A DNA stretch of 64,000 nucleotides from Dipteronia dyeriana (GCA_032871835.1 CM065297.1:1428501-1492500), one strand, 5' to 3'. Positions 12,252 to 24,290 are shown, counted from the first letter of the stretch. Numbers and translations are program-made. Notes: generated by a model from the sequence alone, not told the origin.

Positions 12252-12622
12252 ATAGGAAAGGTAATAGCGTGACTGATTTTCTTACTAGAGATGGATAAAT
12301 GGGAGAGAACGTCATTTACGCAGAATGACATCTTTTACTACGTTCTGTCAAAGGTATCATTCAGTTTGATAGGTTGGGTCTCCTTTCCTTTCGTCATTAG
12401 TGGTTCTTATGTTTTTTCTGGACTTGTTTTCATGGTTTATAAGCTTGGATTTTTTGTTTTTTTTTTGTTGGGGTTGTTTTTTGGGAGGATTTTATTTTCT
12501 TTTTCTGTAATCTCTCTTTTGCTTGGTTTATTTTCACGGTTTCCTCCACCATAAGTGAGGGCATCTCAATAAACTTGGAATAGGGTCACGAGACGAGCGG
12601 CTTCCGGCTCTTTAAAAAAAAC
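12252..12622 (+). mobile_element. LINE 3' end relic
   Basis: The phrase GNSVTDFLTRDG (12259-12293) matches the end of plant LINE RNase H domains, where an Asn/Ser-Val-Ala-Asp-x-Leu motif is followed by a basic tail. It is broken by a stop codon. An open frame then runs from 12291 to 12554 in another frame. The block ends with GGTCACGAGACGAGCGGCTTC (in two parts around 12580-12605) and a run of eight A residues, consistent with a poly-A tail. Short and degenerate, so moderate confidence. Confidence 0.45.
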
Positions 12623-14318
12623 ATGGATCCTTGATTAATTAGATTTAATTTAATTAATCGAACCAGTATGTATGTATTACTTGTATATGTGATAACAAAG
12701 ACGGTTATTAATTACATGTAATTTGCAAATTAATTACTATATATGTACATTTTTACTCTCAATTGATTATATATATTATCAGTGATGATATCAATTTATG
12801 AACGGCTGTTATAATAATTACAAATCAGTTGTCATGTTGTATAAAAAAATTTGGAGAATTTGTTTTTAAAGAATGTATTAATTATTTCTATTGTTTTTTT
12901 TATATATATCTATTAAACTATTATTAATTGCTATAATACGTTGTTCAATAAAACTATTACATATGAATTCCATATACATAAACATGTGTATATACTATAT
13001 AACAAGATTATAAACGACATTCCTTGTATCTAAGTTGATAGATTTTTCAAAGACAACGATGGTTAACCAGAACACTTTAAGAAAAAAACGAAAAACAATA
13101 TAGGATTCTTCATGGTCATGGATGCGTATTCCTGGGGCAAAGGATTATCAAGAAAAACTGAAAAAGTGCAAAAAAACATATCTTTAATTCTCTGTATGAA
13201 TCTATCAATCAATTGAAACGTCTTTTTATTATGTATTTAAAGTGAGACCCACACATCACATGGAAAAAACAAAGTAGTTTCATGGATATACCCCACCACT
13301 ACCACCACTCACCATCAAAATCATGGAAATTATATCAACTTCTAATAGGGGTTGTTCATGTAATCCAATTGGTTGGAAAATTTTGATAACCACAAAAACG
13401 TGTGAACAAGATTTCACAAAACCCCATATCATCCTTTTGGAAGACTATTTCAACACCAGTGGACTGGATTAAAATATTGTGGGTATTTGTTTTCCCCTTA
13501 AACGACAAAAGCGGAATTCGCATTCACATTCACATTTTCTATGTCATGTAATTTTCTTTTCAGGCATAGGGATATTGTGTTCACATGATGTGGAACAAGT
13601 CCTTTCACACAAAATATTATCATGGGCCATTGATGACGATGGTGATGATGATCACCAACGTCCTTTAGGGTTCCAATCTTTCTTTCGATTTTTTCAAAAT
13701 GAATGGAAAAAGGACGAGACTTGAATAAACAAATGATTCATGTAAAATAATCTCACCACTTTACTGAAAGATGATTACCAAAGTGAAACAAATCTCAAAT
13801 ATATACAAACTTTAGACCGCTAGTTAAAGTTTCTTATCTTAAATTTCATTCAAGGTTCGATAAAAAATTAAGTAATATCGTCCAATGAGGTTTAACGGTA
13901 AACGGTGTTTATTCAGTTTACAAACAATATTTCGAATTTGAATTACGTCTGCACTTTCCTATGAATGTTAATTAAGATTCTTGAACATTTAAATCCTGAA
14001 CCTGAGAATTCATATTCGTGTAAGTTTCATTCATGGATTAACTTGCAATATTCAAGCTTCTTGAGGTGGTTGAGTGGTGACTGCCCTCAACTAATTGAGT
14101 GTAGCTGAATTTGGTTTAATAGGCTGCGCAAGCTAACCTCAACTCTAGTTTCCTTTTTCTTTTTACTTTTTATTTAGTTCAACCTGGGCACATAATTTAT
14201 AGAATAGATGGATAAAAGCTATTGTGATAGTTCAAGAGAGTTGAGACTATCAACTATCAACATTATTGGCCATTCTACCTAAAAACAAAGAAACTATAAA
14301 TTTGTCTCCATTGTTTTT
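12623..14318. other. Gene-poor intergenic region
   Basis: AT-rich sequence without a supportable gene. An open frame at 13479-13724 has His/Ser and Asp-rich stretches but no family resemblance, and its base composition matches the surroundings. Short hairpins and T-runs occur throughout. Confidence 0.4.
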
Positions 14319-14319
14319 T

Positions 14320-15016
14320 TTTTTTTTAAAGTTAATATTAAAAACATCCTCTCATTTTTAAACTATTATTTGATGTATATTTACAAATGATTTTATTTTA
14401 AAAACCTCCCATATGGAATAACACTATTAGTGTTTCATTTGTGTTGACTGAGTTTAACCAATAAAAAGTCTAAAATATCTCTATTTAATCTCCAGTTGTA
14501 TGAATCGATCATTATACCCTCGTACTTTTACTAAATAAATTAATAAAATAGCACAAAAGGTAGGGATGTTAACTTACAAAAGAGAAATTATTTTGTGGAC
14601 AATTTTATTCCTAAAAATAAAAAAAATTACAAATGAATCAAAAGCATTGAAAAAAACCCGGAATATGTATTTACTTGTCTTTTTTTATAAATACAAGTAA
14701 ATACTCATTTATAATGTTTTTTGTTCATTTTTAATCTTGTTATTTTTATGGATAAATCTGTCCACAAAATAACTTATCATTTACAAGTTAACATTTCTGC
14801 ATTTTGTATCATTTTATGAAATGTTAATGGTCAATTAATATAATTGAAGTTTAAACAGGGACATTTTAAACTTTTTAATAGTCAAACTAAGTCAACATGG
14901 AAAGTTAACGATATTAGTTCATAGGGAAGATTTCTAAAGTAAAAGTTTTTATAATTATACATCCAATAATAGTTCAAAGATAAGGGGAAATTTTGAATAT
15001 TAATCCAAAAAAAATT
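14320..15016. mobile_element. Foldback (long inverted repeat) element, about 0.7 kb
   Basis: The left half, from GTTAATATTAAAAAC (14331), is matched over about 340 bases by the reverse complement of the right half, ending near GAATATTAATCC (15005). Matching phrases include AAACTATTATTTGATGTATA on the left and its near complement on the right, and TTATTTTGTGGACA on both sides. The centre is near 14680, flanked by ATTTACTTGTC and its complement ACAAGTAAAT. No coding potential. It resembles foldback MITEs or long-TIR Mutator relics. I could not find a clear target duplication. Confidence 0.65.
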
Positions 15017-15115
15017 ACATAAACAAGTGGAGTGGGGTGGACTTGATTGTAATTAAATTGTTGTCTTCGTTACTATTTGGGCCCTTAATAAATCTATGAC
15101 ATTCCTATTCCATTA

Positions 15116-16379
15116 GAGTGCGTTTGGCACGGAGATGGAATATGACAATATGAGACGGGATATGGTGAGACCGTTGTTTCGTATTGTGTTTAGAATGCAT
15201 GAGACAAAACTGTTAATTGTATTACCATGTGTTTGGTATGACTGGGATAAGACGGAAAAAGGGGTTCAAATGACCAAAGTATCCATATCGCCCTTTCTAA
15301 TATTTATAACAATTATTATTATTATTATTATTTAAAAAAAAAACTTCTCAGATTTGGATCAAATTCTAGATTCTTCAATTTTTCGTCAATGAAACTAATT
15401 AAACTAATTAAACTAATTAAATCTGATTAAAGCAACCAAAATCTGTTCTTAAATCAATTAATTTCCCAAATTGATTCCACAAAACCAATTAGTATGTTCT
15501 TAAATCAATTAATATGTTCTTACACAAAACCAACAAATCAATTCCATAAAATTTATCCTAATAATTAATATGTTTTTAAATCAATTAAACAAAGAAAAAA
15601 TCTGGAATACAAACAAAGAAGGCAAAAAATCTGGAAAAATTGCTCCAATTCATGCGATCTTCATTCCTCAAATCTGGTTTTCAATTAAATAGAACAACAT
15701 GTTCTTCAATCAAAAAAGCTTGACACAAATCACCATCATCATCACCATCATCGGCAATCAACACCAAACTAAAATCTGAAAACAAAACAAAAAAACCCCA
15801 CCATCATCATCAACACCAAACCACCGTTCACAACCAAACCCAGTACCATCCACTACTATAACCACCACCGTTCACCACCGAACCCAGCTTCGATCAAACC
15901 CATAACCTACCATATTCAACCATTGATTTCGTGGAAGGGTTTTGGGTGTTGTCTCGGTGGTGGGGATTCTCCAGTGGGAAGATCGCGGCCATGCTCAACG
16001 GTGTATGCGCACGCCGACAAACCAATCGGCGATGAGTTGCTGCGGTTTGGAGAGAAGAACATTTATCGTGTTGGAGAGAGGAGAGAGGAGAGAATACGAG
16101 AGATTGAGAGAAAGAAAGAGCAGAGAAGACTGATAGGGTTTTAATATTTATAGTTGTAATTTTTTGAAAATTTGAGGGCAAAAATGTCTTTTCCAGACTT
16201 GTCCTATGCATGGGACAAGTCTGACCGAGGGTTTGAGGTGGAACAATTTTTTATGGTTTTTGTCCCACGTTGTCCCGTCACGTCCCAGGCTAATGGCGCA
16301 CCAAACGTGGTATAATAAAAAGTTGTCCCACGTTGTCCCGTTGTCCCGTCCCGTCCCGTCCCACGTATCAAACGTATCC
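15116..16379. mobile_element. PIF/Harbinger-like non-autonomous element
   Basis: The left end is GAGTGCGTTTGGCACGG. The reverse complement of the right end is GGATACGTTTGATACGTGGG. They form imperfect terminal inverted repeats around the common GCGTTTGG core. Both sides are flanked by TTA (15113-15115 and 16380-16382), the 3-bp target duplication usual for this superfamily. The inside has GTCCC/GGGAC-rich subterminal blocks (for example 16260-16365), a CCACCATCATCA-type low-complexity tract, and short GC-richer open frames (15894-16211) that encode nothing recognisable. No transposase is present. A related terminus occurs at 60424. Confidence 0.65.
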
Positions 16380-16594
16380 TTACAGAAAGAAGTGATATTT
16401 GCACCCTTTAACATTTGGGTTGAGATTCACCATCGGGATTGAGGTTCTATATTGAACCGATATTTGTGTTTATTTCAATATATCCATTGACATCTAGTGA
16501 TGTAACCATGATTATCAATCAGATGAGCTAACTTAATACTTGGTTAAACTAATTTTAGATAAATTCGATGATCAAAAGAGTTTTTTTCTTTTAA

Positions 16595-16992
16595 GAATAA
16601 ATTTATTAGAAAATTAAAAAGGAAACAATCAACCTTGAATATCTTCTAGTAAAAACCTCTCCACACACAAAGGTCAAAGGGTAATCTTCTAACCAAAAAG
16701 GGTCTTCAACAACACCTAATGGCATTTTCAATCGAGTAAGAATGACCAAATTCGCCTTCCTAAGCCCAAAACACATTGTGCACCTCGAAACACCTTACAG
16801 ACGGGCAATGATTTCCCCTGTAATCAGGCCTATATCCATCGAATAAGGTCTCTCTACATTCACCAAATCAACCACTCCTAGAGCATTTAACTCAACCACA
16901 AATGGCACCAAACCCATTTTAATAACAAAGATTATTCCACGCGACATGGCCTCTGCTTCTATGACAAGAGGATCGCAATTAACTTGCATGGA
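16595..16992 (-). mobile_element. LINE RNase H domain fragment
   Basis: On the minus strand, 16989-16795 reads as the middle of a LINE-type RNase H domain (AEAMSRGIIFVIKMGLVPFVVE then LVN). Here an Asn replaces the usual catalytic Asp after VVE. It is followed after frame changes by the C-terminal tail, including FLVRRLPFDLC. It is a short dead fragment, and its 3' end lies at an A/T-rich stretch near 16595. Confidence 0.7.
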
Positions 16993-16999
16993 TACACTT

Positions 17000-18410
17000 A
17001 GCAGTAGCTACCATTAACTGTCCCTAAAAGTGTTACACCTAATAGGGGCCCCGGGCCCGTGAGCTTTACTCCTCAGAATGTATATACTATATAAAAAATA
17101 TACATTTGAAAATATAAAGGAAGAGAATTAGAAAAAAAATACTAGAGAAATGATGTTTTATGATTGCTAAAAACCGTCATAGACGGATGTTTATGATGAT
17201 TTTAAAGTGTCAACACCAAGAATAATTGATAATGAATTAAATTATAACAGTTTTTAACATTACAAACCTTGACGGTTATTACCGGTAATTATTTGAAATT
17301 GTATACATAAAAATAATACTCGTAAGTGTACGAGTCGTGGAGACAAATACAATGATGAGTAGAGATTGTTTCCACGAGAAAAAATGATTTATTAATTATA
17401 ACTAATTCAAATTCTAATTAAATCAAAAATAACCGAAAGATTTGTTACGAAGATTGTTTAAAAACTAAATTATCCTACGAAAACAATTTAACAAATAATT
17501 GGTGTTGTGATCAAGGGATGAGATAATTAGGTCATAAATGTTCCCCAACTATGTCTACTCAATGTTTCAAATTGATTTTGAACAAGATATTAATCAAGTT
17601 AAGGGTTCGTTCTTATCTTTAGTATGATTGTTCCCGTATGATCCTAAGATGAATCAAGTGTTCTCAATTACAATTTACCCATAGATCAATGACGCAAACT
17701 ACAACCAATAACCCATTAAGTGCAAGAACAATGAACTAAAACATACTTGCATAGATCAATGCTAAGATCAGTTTTATTCATTCAATTGAATATTAATTAA
17801 GATTACGTATAGATCAATACTCCAACCTCAATCGTAATATTATCAACACCCTAAATTCATATCAACGTATAATCATACATTAACAAGAATAAATAATTAA
17901 GAACGGGCGGACTATTTTTTATTTTCAATTGTTTTTTTTTTCTATTTCATTTATTTAATTTTTTTAGTAAAAATTTAGATATTAGAGATTTAGAAAGAGT
18001 AGAGAGAGAGAGAGATGTGAAAAAAAAAATGATTTTGAGGGGGTATTTATAGAAAAAAAAATGGTAAAGAGTTTTTTTTTTTTAAAATTCCAAATTTTTT
18101 ATTCCCAACTGTTAAAATAATTTAAATAAATAAAGTTACCATTAGCCAAGGGTCGACATGCGGGCCATGCGTGCTAGGCCAGATCGGCACGAAGGGCTCA
18201 TACATAAGGCTTAGCACGACCTGAAACCCAATGGAGGCTTTAGCCTGTCACACCTTTGGGTCAGGCGGTGCCAGGCCCGAACTGTCTGTGGGCTATGCCG
18301 TTCAGGCCCATTTTGATACCATTACTTTGTTTTAATGAATATTTCATATGGTTACTTTTACCCCTTTAACAATAAATAACAAATTAAAATTGCCATTCAT
18401 GTCCTTTTAT
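17000..18410. other. Intergenic region with degraded repeats
   Basis: No gene seen. The block at 18130-18310 is GC-rich, with repeated GGCCC/GGGCC and AGGCCC words. It resembles the subterminal part of a degraded hAT element. A GGGGCCCCGGGCCC palindrome-like patch is at 17044-17058. GA repeats occur at 18000-18015. Confidence 0.4.
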
Positions 18411-18412
18411 TA

Positions 18413-19560
18413 TATTCACTTGTCTCTTTTTCTCAATTTTTTTCTCATAGTTACACAATATTGACATATTTAGGGGCCATTTGGTATGAGGGCATCTTTA
18501 CATGAGAATGAGAATATTAAAGTGTTCCTATGTTTGGTAGCATGTTTGGGTTTTTTGTTTCCCGGGAATGTGATTCCCATCAAAATAAGTGGGTTTCAGA
18601 TTATCCTCCATCTGATTCCCATAGTGGGACCCACTCTTATTTAAAAAAAATAATTTTATTTTATTTATTTTCTTAATCGTTATTCTTCACGATGGTTCTG
18701 AAAAATAACATCCAAAATCCTCAATTTCATTTCACTCAAATCCCAAATCCTTAACCTCTTCAATTTCCAGTTTTATTCTTGTATTTTCTTACATTTTCTC
18801 ACTATCCAAACACCACATTTTCAGAATTCAAAACCTAACTTTCATCAACTAAACAATACAACTTTATCTTCATCAAAACATAATCATAACTCACAAATAA
18901 TCTTATATGAAAACATTAACAAATCAGCATCTCAAACATCACCACAAACACAAAAAGGAAAAAAAAATGTAGCAAGTAAGAATAAACAAGATCTAGGTTT
19001 GCTCGATGATGATGATGATGACGATTACGGCGAGCTTCAACGACGAAGACGACGACGACTGCAGCAGACTTCGAAGATGACGGTGACGACAACTGGCTTG
19101 GATGAAGAAAATGACGAGATGGAGGTGACAACGAAGATCTGGAGGTAAGGACGACAACGATCTGGAGAGAGAGAGAGGGAGAGAGAGAGAGATGAAAGGA
19201 AAAAAATATTGAGAAATGGATTTGGGTAATTTTTTTAAGCATATAGAAGGACTTTAATTTTTATTTTTATTTTTTTTTAGTTTTTAATAAAAAATAAAAA
19301 ACAAATTCCCATATACAACCACACATTGTTACTTAATATTCCCAAGAATCCGATATAATATTCACATACACAACCAAACACATACATACAACTTTCTCAG
19401 TAATCACGTTATTGGGTTTCGCTTTCCCAGGAATCACAATATTTTGATTACCTCATACCAAACAGCCCATATTTATAGTATACTAATATTCACTTGTCTC
19501 TTTTCTCAATTTTTTTCTCATAGTTACACAATATTGACATATTTATAGTATACTAATATT
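18413..19560. repeat. Tandem direct repeat split by the hAT-like element
   Basis: The 60-base block starting TATTCACTTGTCTC and ending TTGACATATTTA is at 18413-18472, just left of the element, and again at 19487-19545, just right of it. The phrase ATTTATAGTATACTAATATT also occurs twice on the right side (about 19470 and 19541). The layout suggests a tandem duplication of about 70 bases existed before the element inserted into its first unit. Confidence 0.7.
18474..19468. mobile_element. hAT-like non-autonomous element, about 1 kb
   Basis: Termini GGGCCATTTGGTATGAGG and, as reverse complement of the right end, GGGCTGTTTGGTATGAGG differ at only two positions over 18 bases. The flanks are ATATTTAG (18466-18473) and ATATTTAT (19469-19476), a 7/8 match to an 8-bp target duplication, which fits hAT. 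Inside, TGATTCCC/GGGAATC words recur near both ends. A low-complexity His/Ser open frame (18916-19242) is not a real gene. No transposase. Confidence 0.65.
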
Positions 19561-20425
19561 GAAAATTCTATTGTCAGTTCGAACTAATATAAAATATATC
19601 AATTTCTTGTATGTGGGTCATTGAATTTAAATACTTTAACATGGTTGTATTAACTTGTCAAAACATCTTTTAAATCCAATGGTCTACATGTAAAGAACTA
19701 AAATATTTTATATCAATTTGAATTGACAATAGAAAGATTGTACTAATATATATCATTACACTTTTACCATATTAACAACATAACTTCAATCATAATAATA
19801 CATATGACAAAAGTGTGGTGATGTATGTTATTATACTATAAATATGCCTATAAATTATTTGGTTGATACTGATCTCTAAAACTGTACCTCCCTTAAATAA
19901 GTACAACTCTTTTTTTTAAAAAAATGTTTCGTTTGGTTGTCACTTTGTAAAGTTTTTAGATGTTTTAAAAAACTGTTTTACGTCTATTTGGAGAAACTCA
20001 AATTTTAGGTCTTTCTAAATAGATCTTTTTAAGTTTTTTTCAATAACATTAAAATATCTAATATAATCCTATTATTTAAAATAGTTTTTGAATATTTTGA
20101 TAATTCTACCATTTAATTTTTATTTTTTATAATTGACAACCAAACAATCGATATCTTCCTATTAAAAGCTTTATTTATAAAATTTCTATTTTAAAAAATA
20201 TATTCCTAAAAGATCTAATTTATGAAGATCTTTTAAACGGAGTCTAACTACACTCCATTAATTATTTGCTATAATCAATGACTATTTTTTCATTTTCGTT
20301 ATTAGTTTTTAGTAAAATGTATCATCTTTAACTTTTCGAGGCCAAGACCAGTAAAAGATGATGATCGAGGCCAGGACAAAAACCAGTCAGAATTCTTTCA
20401 CAAAAATGCGTCAAGCAGCTTATTA
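19561..20425. other. Intergenic region downstream of the DUF599 gene
   Basis: No gene seen. About 19925-20250 has AAAGTTTTTAGATG and its near complement towards the other end, with CAACCAAACAA/TTTGGTTG words at its edges, suggesting an old MITE. The 3' UTR of the minus-strand DUF599 gene probably occupies the last 100-150 bases. Confidence 0.35.
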
Positions 20426-20429
20426 ATTT

Positions 20430-21336
20430 TCACAAGCTTTCTAGGGAGACAATGGTTTCACTTTTAGAGAAGGAATTGCCAACAAAATCAAGCTCATAAA
20501 GCCCCCAAACCAGAGCCACAGAGGACAGAATTACCGGCAGTGGACCGAACATCCACAACAACAAAGGAAAAGCCATGCAAAGAACTCGGTTTCCGACGAG
20601 AGCAAGCATGAACCCTCGTTCGAATATGATCTGTGTGTACGCAGCAGCAGACGAAGTGAATTCTCCAGATGCATTTATCAGGAAGTTGGCATCGATCAAG
20701 TATCCCAACCCCATGGCGCTGCAGAAGAAGCTGACCAGCAAAAACAGCGATGCTGTCCCGTATTTTAGAGCAAATATCCAATCCGATTTCGACCCGAAAA
20801 TCGCAGAGTTGAACAAGTTGTTGCTCTCGTTATAGGCGTTGTTGATCAGAGCTGCCAAGGCCATGTTCACCAGAATGGCTATTGCAGCTGTCAGGATGGT
20901 CGCCATTAATGTGTTCCTCAAGCTTTGAACACCCAACATCCCTTTCTTATCATCACCCTGTTAACATACGTAAACACATCCAACAATTTTAACTGACTTT
21001 TAAAAGAAAAATAAGTAAAACAGATTTGATCAGCAATGTTTCATATATAATTTAGTCATTTAGAGAATCACAATTTACATAGGTAATTAAATACAGGTTT
21101 TAACATTCATCTGAACCTGAAAGTCTCGAAATAAATAAATAAATAAACAAACGTAAAATAGATTTTATTACCTGTTTCATGCCAAGAAACCATAATTTTC
21201 TCTTGAGTGAATCAATTCCAATAGAAATATTGGAAGGAGTGTTCTTGAAGCTGTGCCAAAGCTTGGCATGGTAACCTATCATAACCAACAGACTTAATGG
21301 AATCAATACAGTGTCTAAATAAAGGATCACTCCCAT
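20430..21336 (-). CDS. DUF599 family multi-pass membrane protein
   Basis: Exon 1 is 21336-21172 (55 residues, starting MGVILYLDTVLIPLSLLVMIGYHAKLWHSF). Exon 2 is 20957-20430 and begins GDDKKGMLGVQSLRNTLMA, giving 230 residues joined in phase 0 through a CAG/GTAATA donor and an AACAG acceptor. The family (DUF599, PF04654) is common in plants, about 230-250 residues long, and its biochemical role is unknown. I see about four hydrophobic segments: residues 4-22, one after the LMATILTAAIAIL motif, LFLLVSFFCSAMGLGYLI, and near the C-terminus RVLCMAFPLLLWMFGPLPVIL. It is probably an integral membrane protein. A TATATAG motif at about 21428-21436 on the minus strand lies roughly 95 bases upstream of the start. 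Intact, no lesions. Confidence 0.92.
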
Positions 21337-21339
21337 TTT

Positions 21340-22328
21340 ATTTATTTTTTAGGTTGAGAGAATGTAAAAAATTTGACCACAGAAGATCAGACTAATAAGT
21401 TTGATAAAACCAAACAGAAACCAGAAGCCTATATAGTTGATTGAGATAAACTTGTGTGGGGCGGTGAATTTTCTAATTTTTATTGGAAATATAAAATTAA
21501 AATTGTATAATTAATTAGCTAACGGCTCATGAGAGCAAGATGAGTAGTAACTTTATTATTATTATTATTATTTTCTGTGATTGGTGGGCTACTTGGTGGA
21601 TTATATGTAATGGACAACAAGCCTGAAAGTGAAAATGGTGAATAATGAAGTGTATTTCACTATAATCTGAATATAGAATGAAACAGACAATTTAATTAAT
21701 ACAAAGGCATCAAATCAAGAATACATGGTAATTCGCGTAATATAATATGTATATGAATGGAAATAACAGATGTCAGTATGTCACAATATTGTATCAGCAA
21801 ATATGGTAATAATATCATAATTAATATGGACGGTCACACGCAGCTTTGTGTAATTAAAGTGTATTTATTTCAAGTATGAATATTATAATCTAACAATGTT
21901 TTAAGTTCGAATAATCGTATCTGTTGATGTTATACAACGGAAATTGTGTAGTCTCCATGACCATGTCATCATTTTGAAATACATCATAAATCTCTTATAT
22001 TTTCCATTTAAATTTATTGAAAAATTCTTGTAAGTATACCATAATATTTTCGTTTTTGATAAAATAATGCAAGTTTCACATCAATTTTATGTTTGAATCA
22101 AATTTAAAAACCATCAATGAAATTTATCTTTCTTATTTTGTTTTATAATTATAAGATATAAAAAATTGTTAGTCCACACATGCTGCCGCATTATCTTTTG
22201 AACCCACATTATTTGATAGCTATAAAGCCTTTGTTTAGCGTTTGAATTTTGATCTTATTTATTTGAAGTTGAAGGTGATGTACATAATAAAAGTAGTGTA
22301 CGTTTACCTAACATTTTTAATCATATTT
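21340..22328. other. Upstream region of the DUF599 gene and intergenic DNA
   Basis: Contains the presumed promoter (possible TATA at 21428-21436), a short TTA trinucleotide repeat at about 21553-21570 and AT-rich sequence without a gene. Confidence 0.4.
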
Positions 22329-23710
22329 TACATTTATAAACAAGAGTTCAAAAAATTATTTGTACTGTTTAGAAGATATCACCACTTTACTAATATATAT
22401 TTAAAAGACACCATTTAACGTGATCAGATGAAAATACCACGAATTATTGAAACAAAGAAAAAATTATTGGCACTCTTCGTAGGACTCGGTCTTCTTTTTT
22501 GAAAGTTTAAGCTCGAACGTCTTTGTTGTAATGTCGAGCTACTTATTACTGGTATTCCAAAAACCTAAGCAACACTTTATTTATTCTCTTATCAAGCAGA
22601 TCTAGGTTAAGGGGATCGTCTGTTGATTTAGCTCAACTGTAATAATTGCCTCCATTTCAAAGGTGAGGTTCGTGATGTGGTCCTGACCACATCACTTCTG
22701 GAAGCTTATCCACCCAGTGCCCCTTAACTGCTTCAAGTTTCTTCTTTAATGTCCAGATGATCGTCTTATTAGTTGACTCGGTTTGGTTGTTCGAATGCAG
22801 GTATCGAAGAGTCAAAAAATGGATCTTAATCCTTTTTTTTCACAAAAGTCTTGGAAGTTAAACGAGATGAATTAGGAACCGTTGTCGGTCACATTTTCTT
22901 TCGAGACTCCAAACCTGTAGATTATATTTTTTTCATAAAAAAAATGCATTAGTGTCCTTGATGCTCTTGTGTGACTCTGCCTTGACCCATTTAGTGAAGT
23001 AGTCCATCGCTAATGCAAACGTCACCCCCCCTACATTTATAAACAAGAGTTCAAAAAATTATTTGCACTGTTTAGAGGATATCACCACTTTACTAATATA
23101 TATTTAAAAGACACCATTTTACGTGATCAGTTGAAAATGCCACGAATTATTGAAACAAAGAGAAAATTATTGGCACTCTTCGTAGGACCCGGTCTTCTTT
23201 TTTGAAAGTTTAAGCTCGAACGTCTTTGTTGTAATGTCGAGCTACTTATTACTGGTATTCCAAAAACCTAAGCAGCATTTTATTTATTCTCTTATCAAGC
23301 AGATCTAGCTTAAGGGGGGTCGTCTGTTGATTTAGCTCAACTGTAATAATTGCCTCCATTTCAAAGGTGAGGTTCGTGATGTGGTCCGATAGGACCACAT
23401 CACTTCTGGAAGCTTATCCACCCAGTGCCCCTTAACTGCTTCAAGTTTCTTCTTCAATGTCCACATGATCGTCTTATTAGTTGACTCGGTTTGGTTGTTC
23501 GAATGCAGGTATCGAAGATTCAAAAAATGGATCTTAATCCCTTTTTTTTTCACAAAAGTCTTGGAAGTTAAACGAGATGAATTAGGAACAGTTGTCGGTC
23601 ACATTTTCTTTCAAGACTCCAAACCTGCAGATTATATTTTTTTCATAAAAAAATGCATCATTGTCCTTGATGCTCTTGTGTTTTTTATGAATCAGTGTCC
23701 TTGATGCTCT
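22329..23710. repeat. Tandem duplication, unit about 703 bp, within the gypsy relic
   Basis: The sequence from TACATTTATAAACAAGAG (22329) recurs from 23032 with high identity and the same order of landmarks: GATATCACCACTTTAC, AAGGGG, CACTTCTGGAAGC, GACTCGGTTTGG, CAAACCTG. The offset is 703 bases. The second copy has a 5-base insertion (GTCCGATAGGACC versus GTCCTGACC) and diverges after about 23680. Confidence 0.9.
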
Positions 23711-23713
23711 TGT

Positions 23714-23715
<2 letters not shown>

Positions 23716-23744
<29 letters not shown>
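23716..23744. repeat. 29-base homopolymer C run
   Basis: Twenty-nine consecutive C residues followed by ATATCC. Shorter C runs occur at the matching position of the neighbouring repeat units (23846-23852 and 23994-24001), so the run seems to be an expansion of a six- or seven-C tract. Confidence 0.9.
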
Positions 23745-24085
23745 ATATCCATCCACCACTTCATGAAGGTTCATGGTGACAGTATCGAGCTAAGTTTTTC
23801 TTAAGGTCAATGGAATACATGTGGAATACATGTGGGTGTCGTTGACCCCCCCATATCCATCCACCACTTCATGAAGGTTCATGGTGACAGTATCGAGCTA
23901 AGTTTTTCTAAAGGTCAATGGAATACATGTGGAATACATGTGGAATACATGTGGGTCAATGGAATACATGTGGAATACATGTGGGTGTCGTTGACCCCCC
24001 CGACCCCACTTCATGAAGGTCCATGGTGACGTTATCGAGCTAAGTTTTTCTAAAGGTCAATGGAATAAATGTGGGTGTCGTTGGC
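23745..24085. repeat. Triplicated integrase segment with GGAATACATGT minisatellite
   Basis: Three copies of a block containing CACTTCATGAAGGT, CATGGTGACAG, TATCGAGCTAAG and AAGGTCAATGG begin at about 23745, 23853 and 24002. Between them the 11-base word GGAATACATGT repeats several times. The first two units are 108 bases apart. Confidence 0.85.
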
Positions 24086-24290
24086 CCTTGTCACATTTTT
24101 CATGAACTCGTACGCATCGGATTTCATGGTTGACCAGTAGTATCTTGTTGTTAATGCTCGATGAGCTAACCGGAACCGTGGTCAGGTCTACAAACCCACC
24201 ACATTTTTGGTGGACTTTTGACCAGTCGAGCCCACACTTCAGTTTTCGATGGACTAAACCAAGTCCATCCAGTCTGGGCCTTGACATGAT

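Larger units (their letters stand above)
22329..24290 (-). mobile_element. Ty3/gypsy retrotransposon integrase region, rearranged relic
   Basis: On the minus strand the pieces are in integrase order. A zinc-binding (H2C2) segment at about 24160-24085 includes the tryptophan of YYWSTMKSDAYEF and, after a one-base frame change, a CDK-x-Q-RH motif. The start of the catalytic core (phrases like TFMKWWMDM) occurs three times in tandem at about 24030-23745. The C-terminal part of the core, with STNKTI, LKKKLEAVKGHWVDKLPEV and WSYRTTSRT, is at about 23530-23335 and again in a copy at 22830-22640. Frames are broken and blocks are duplicated, so the element is dead. No LTRs were identified. Confidence 0.8.

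Noticed and set aside
13479..13724. 81-codon open frame with His and Asp runs
   Set aside because: Low-complexity, same base composition as flanks, no recognisable domain.
18916..19242. 108-codon open frame on the minus strand
   Set aside because: Ser/His/Val low-complexity inside the hAT-like element; a by-product of GATGAT and GAGAGA repeats.
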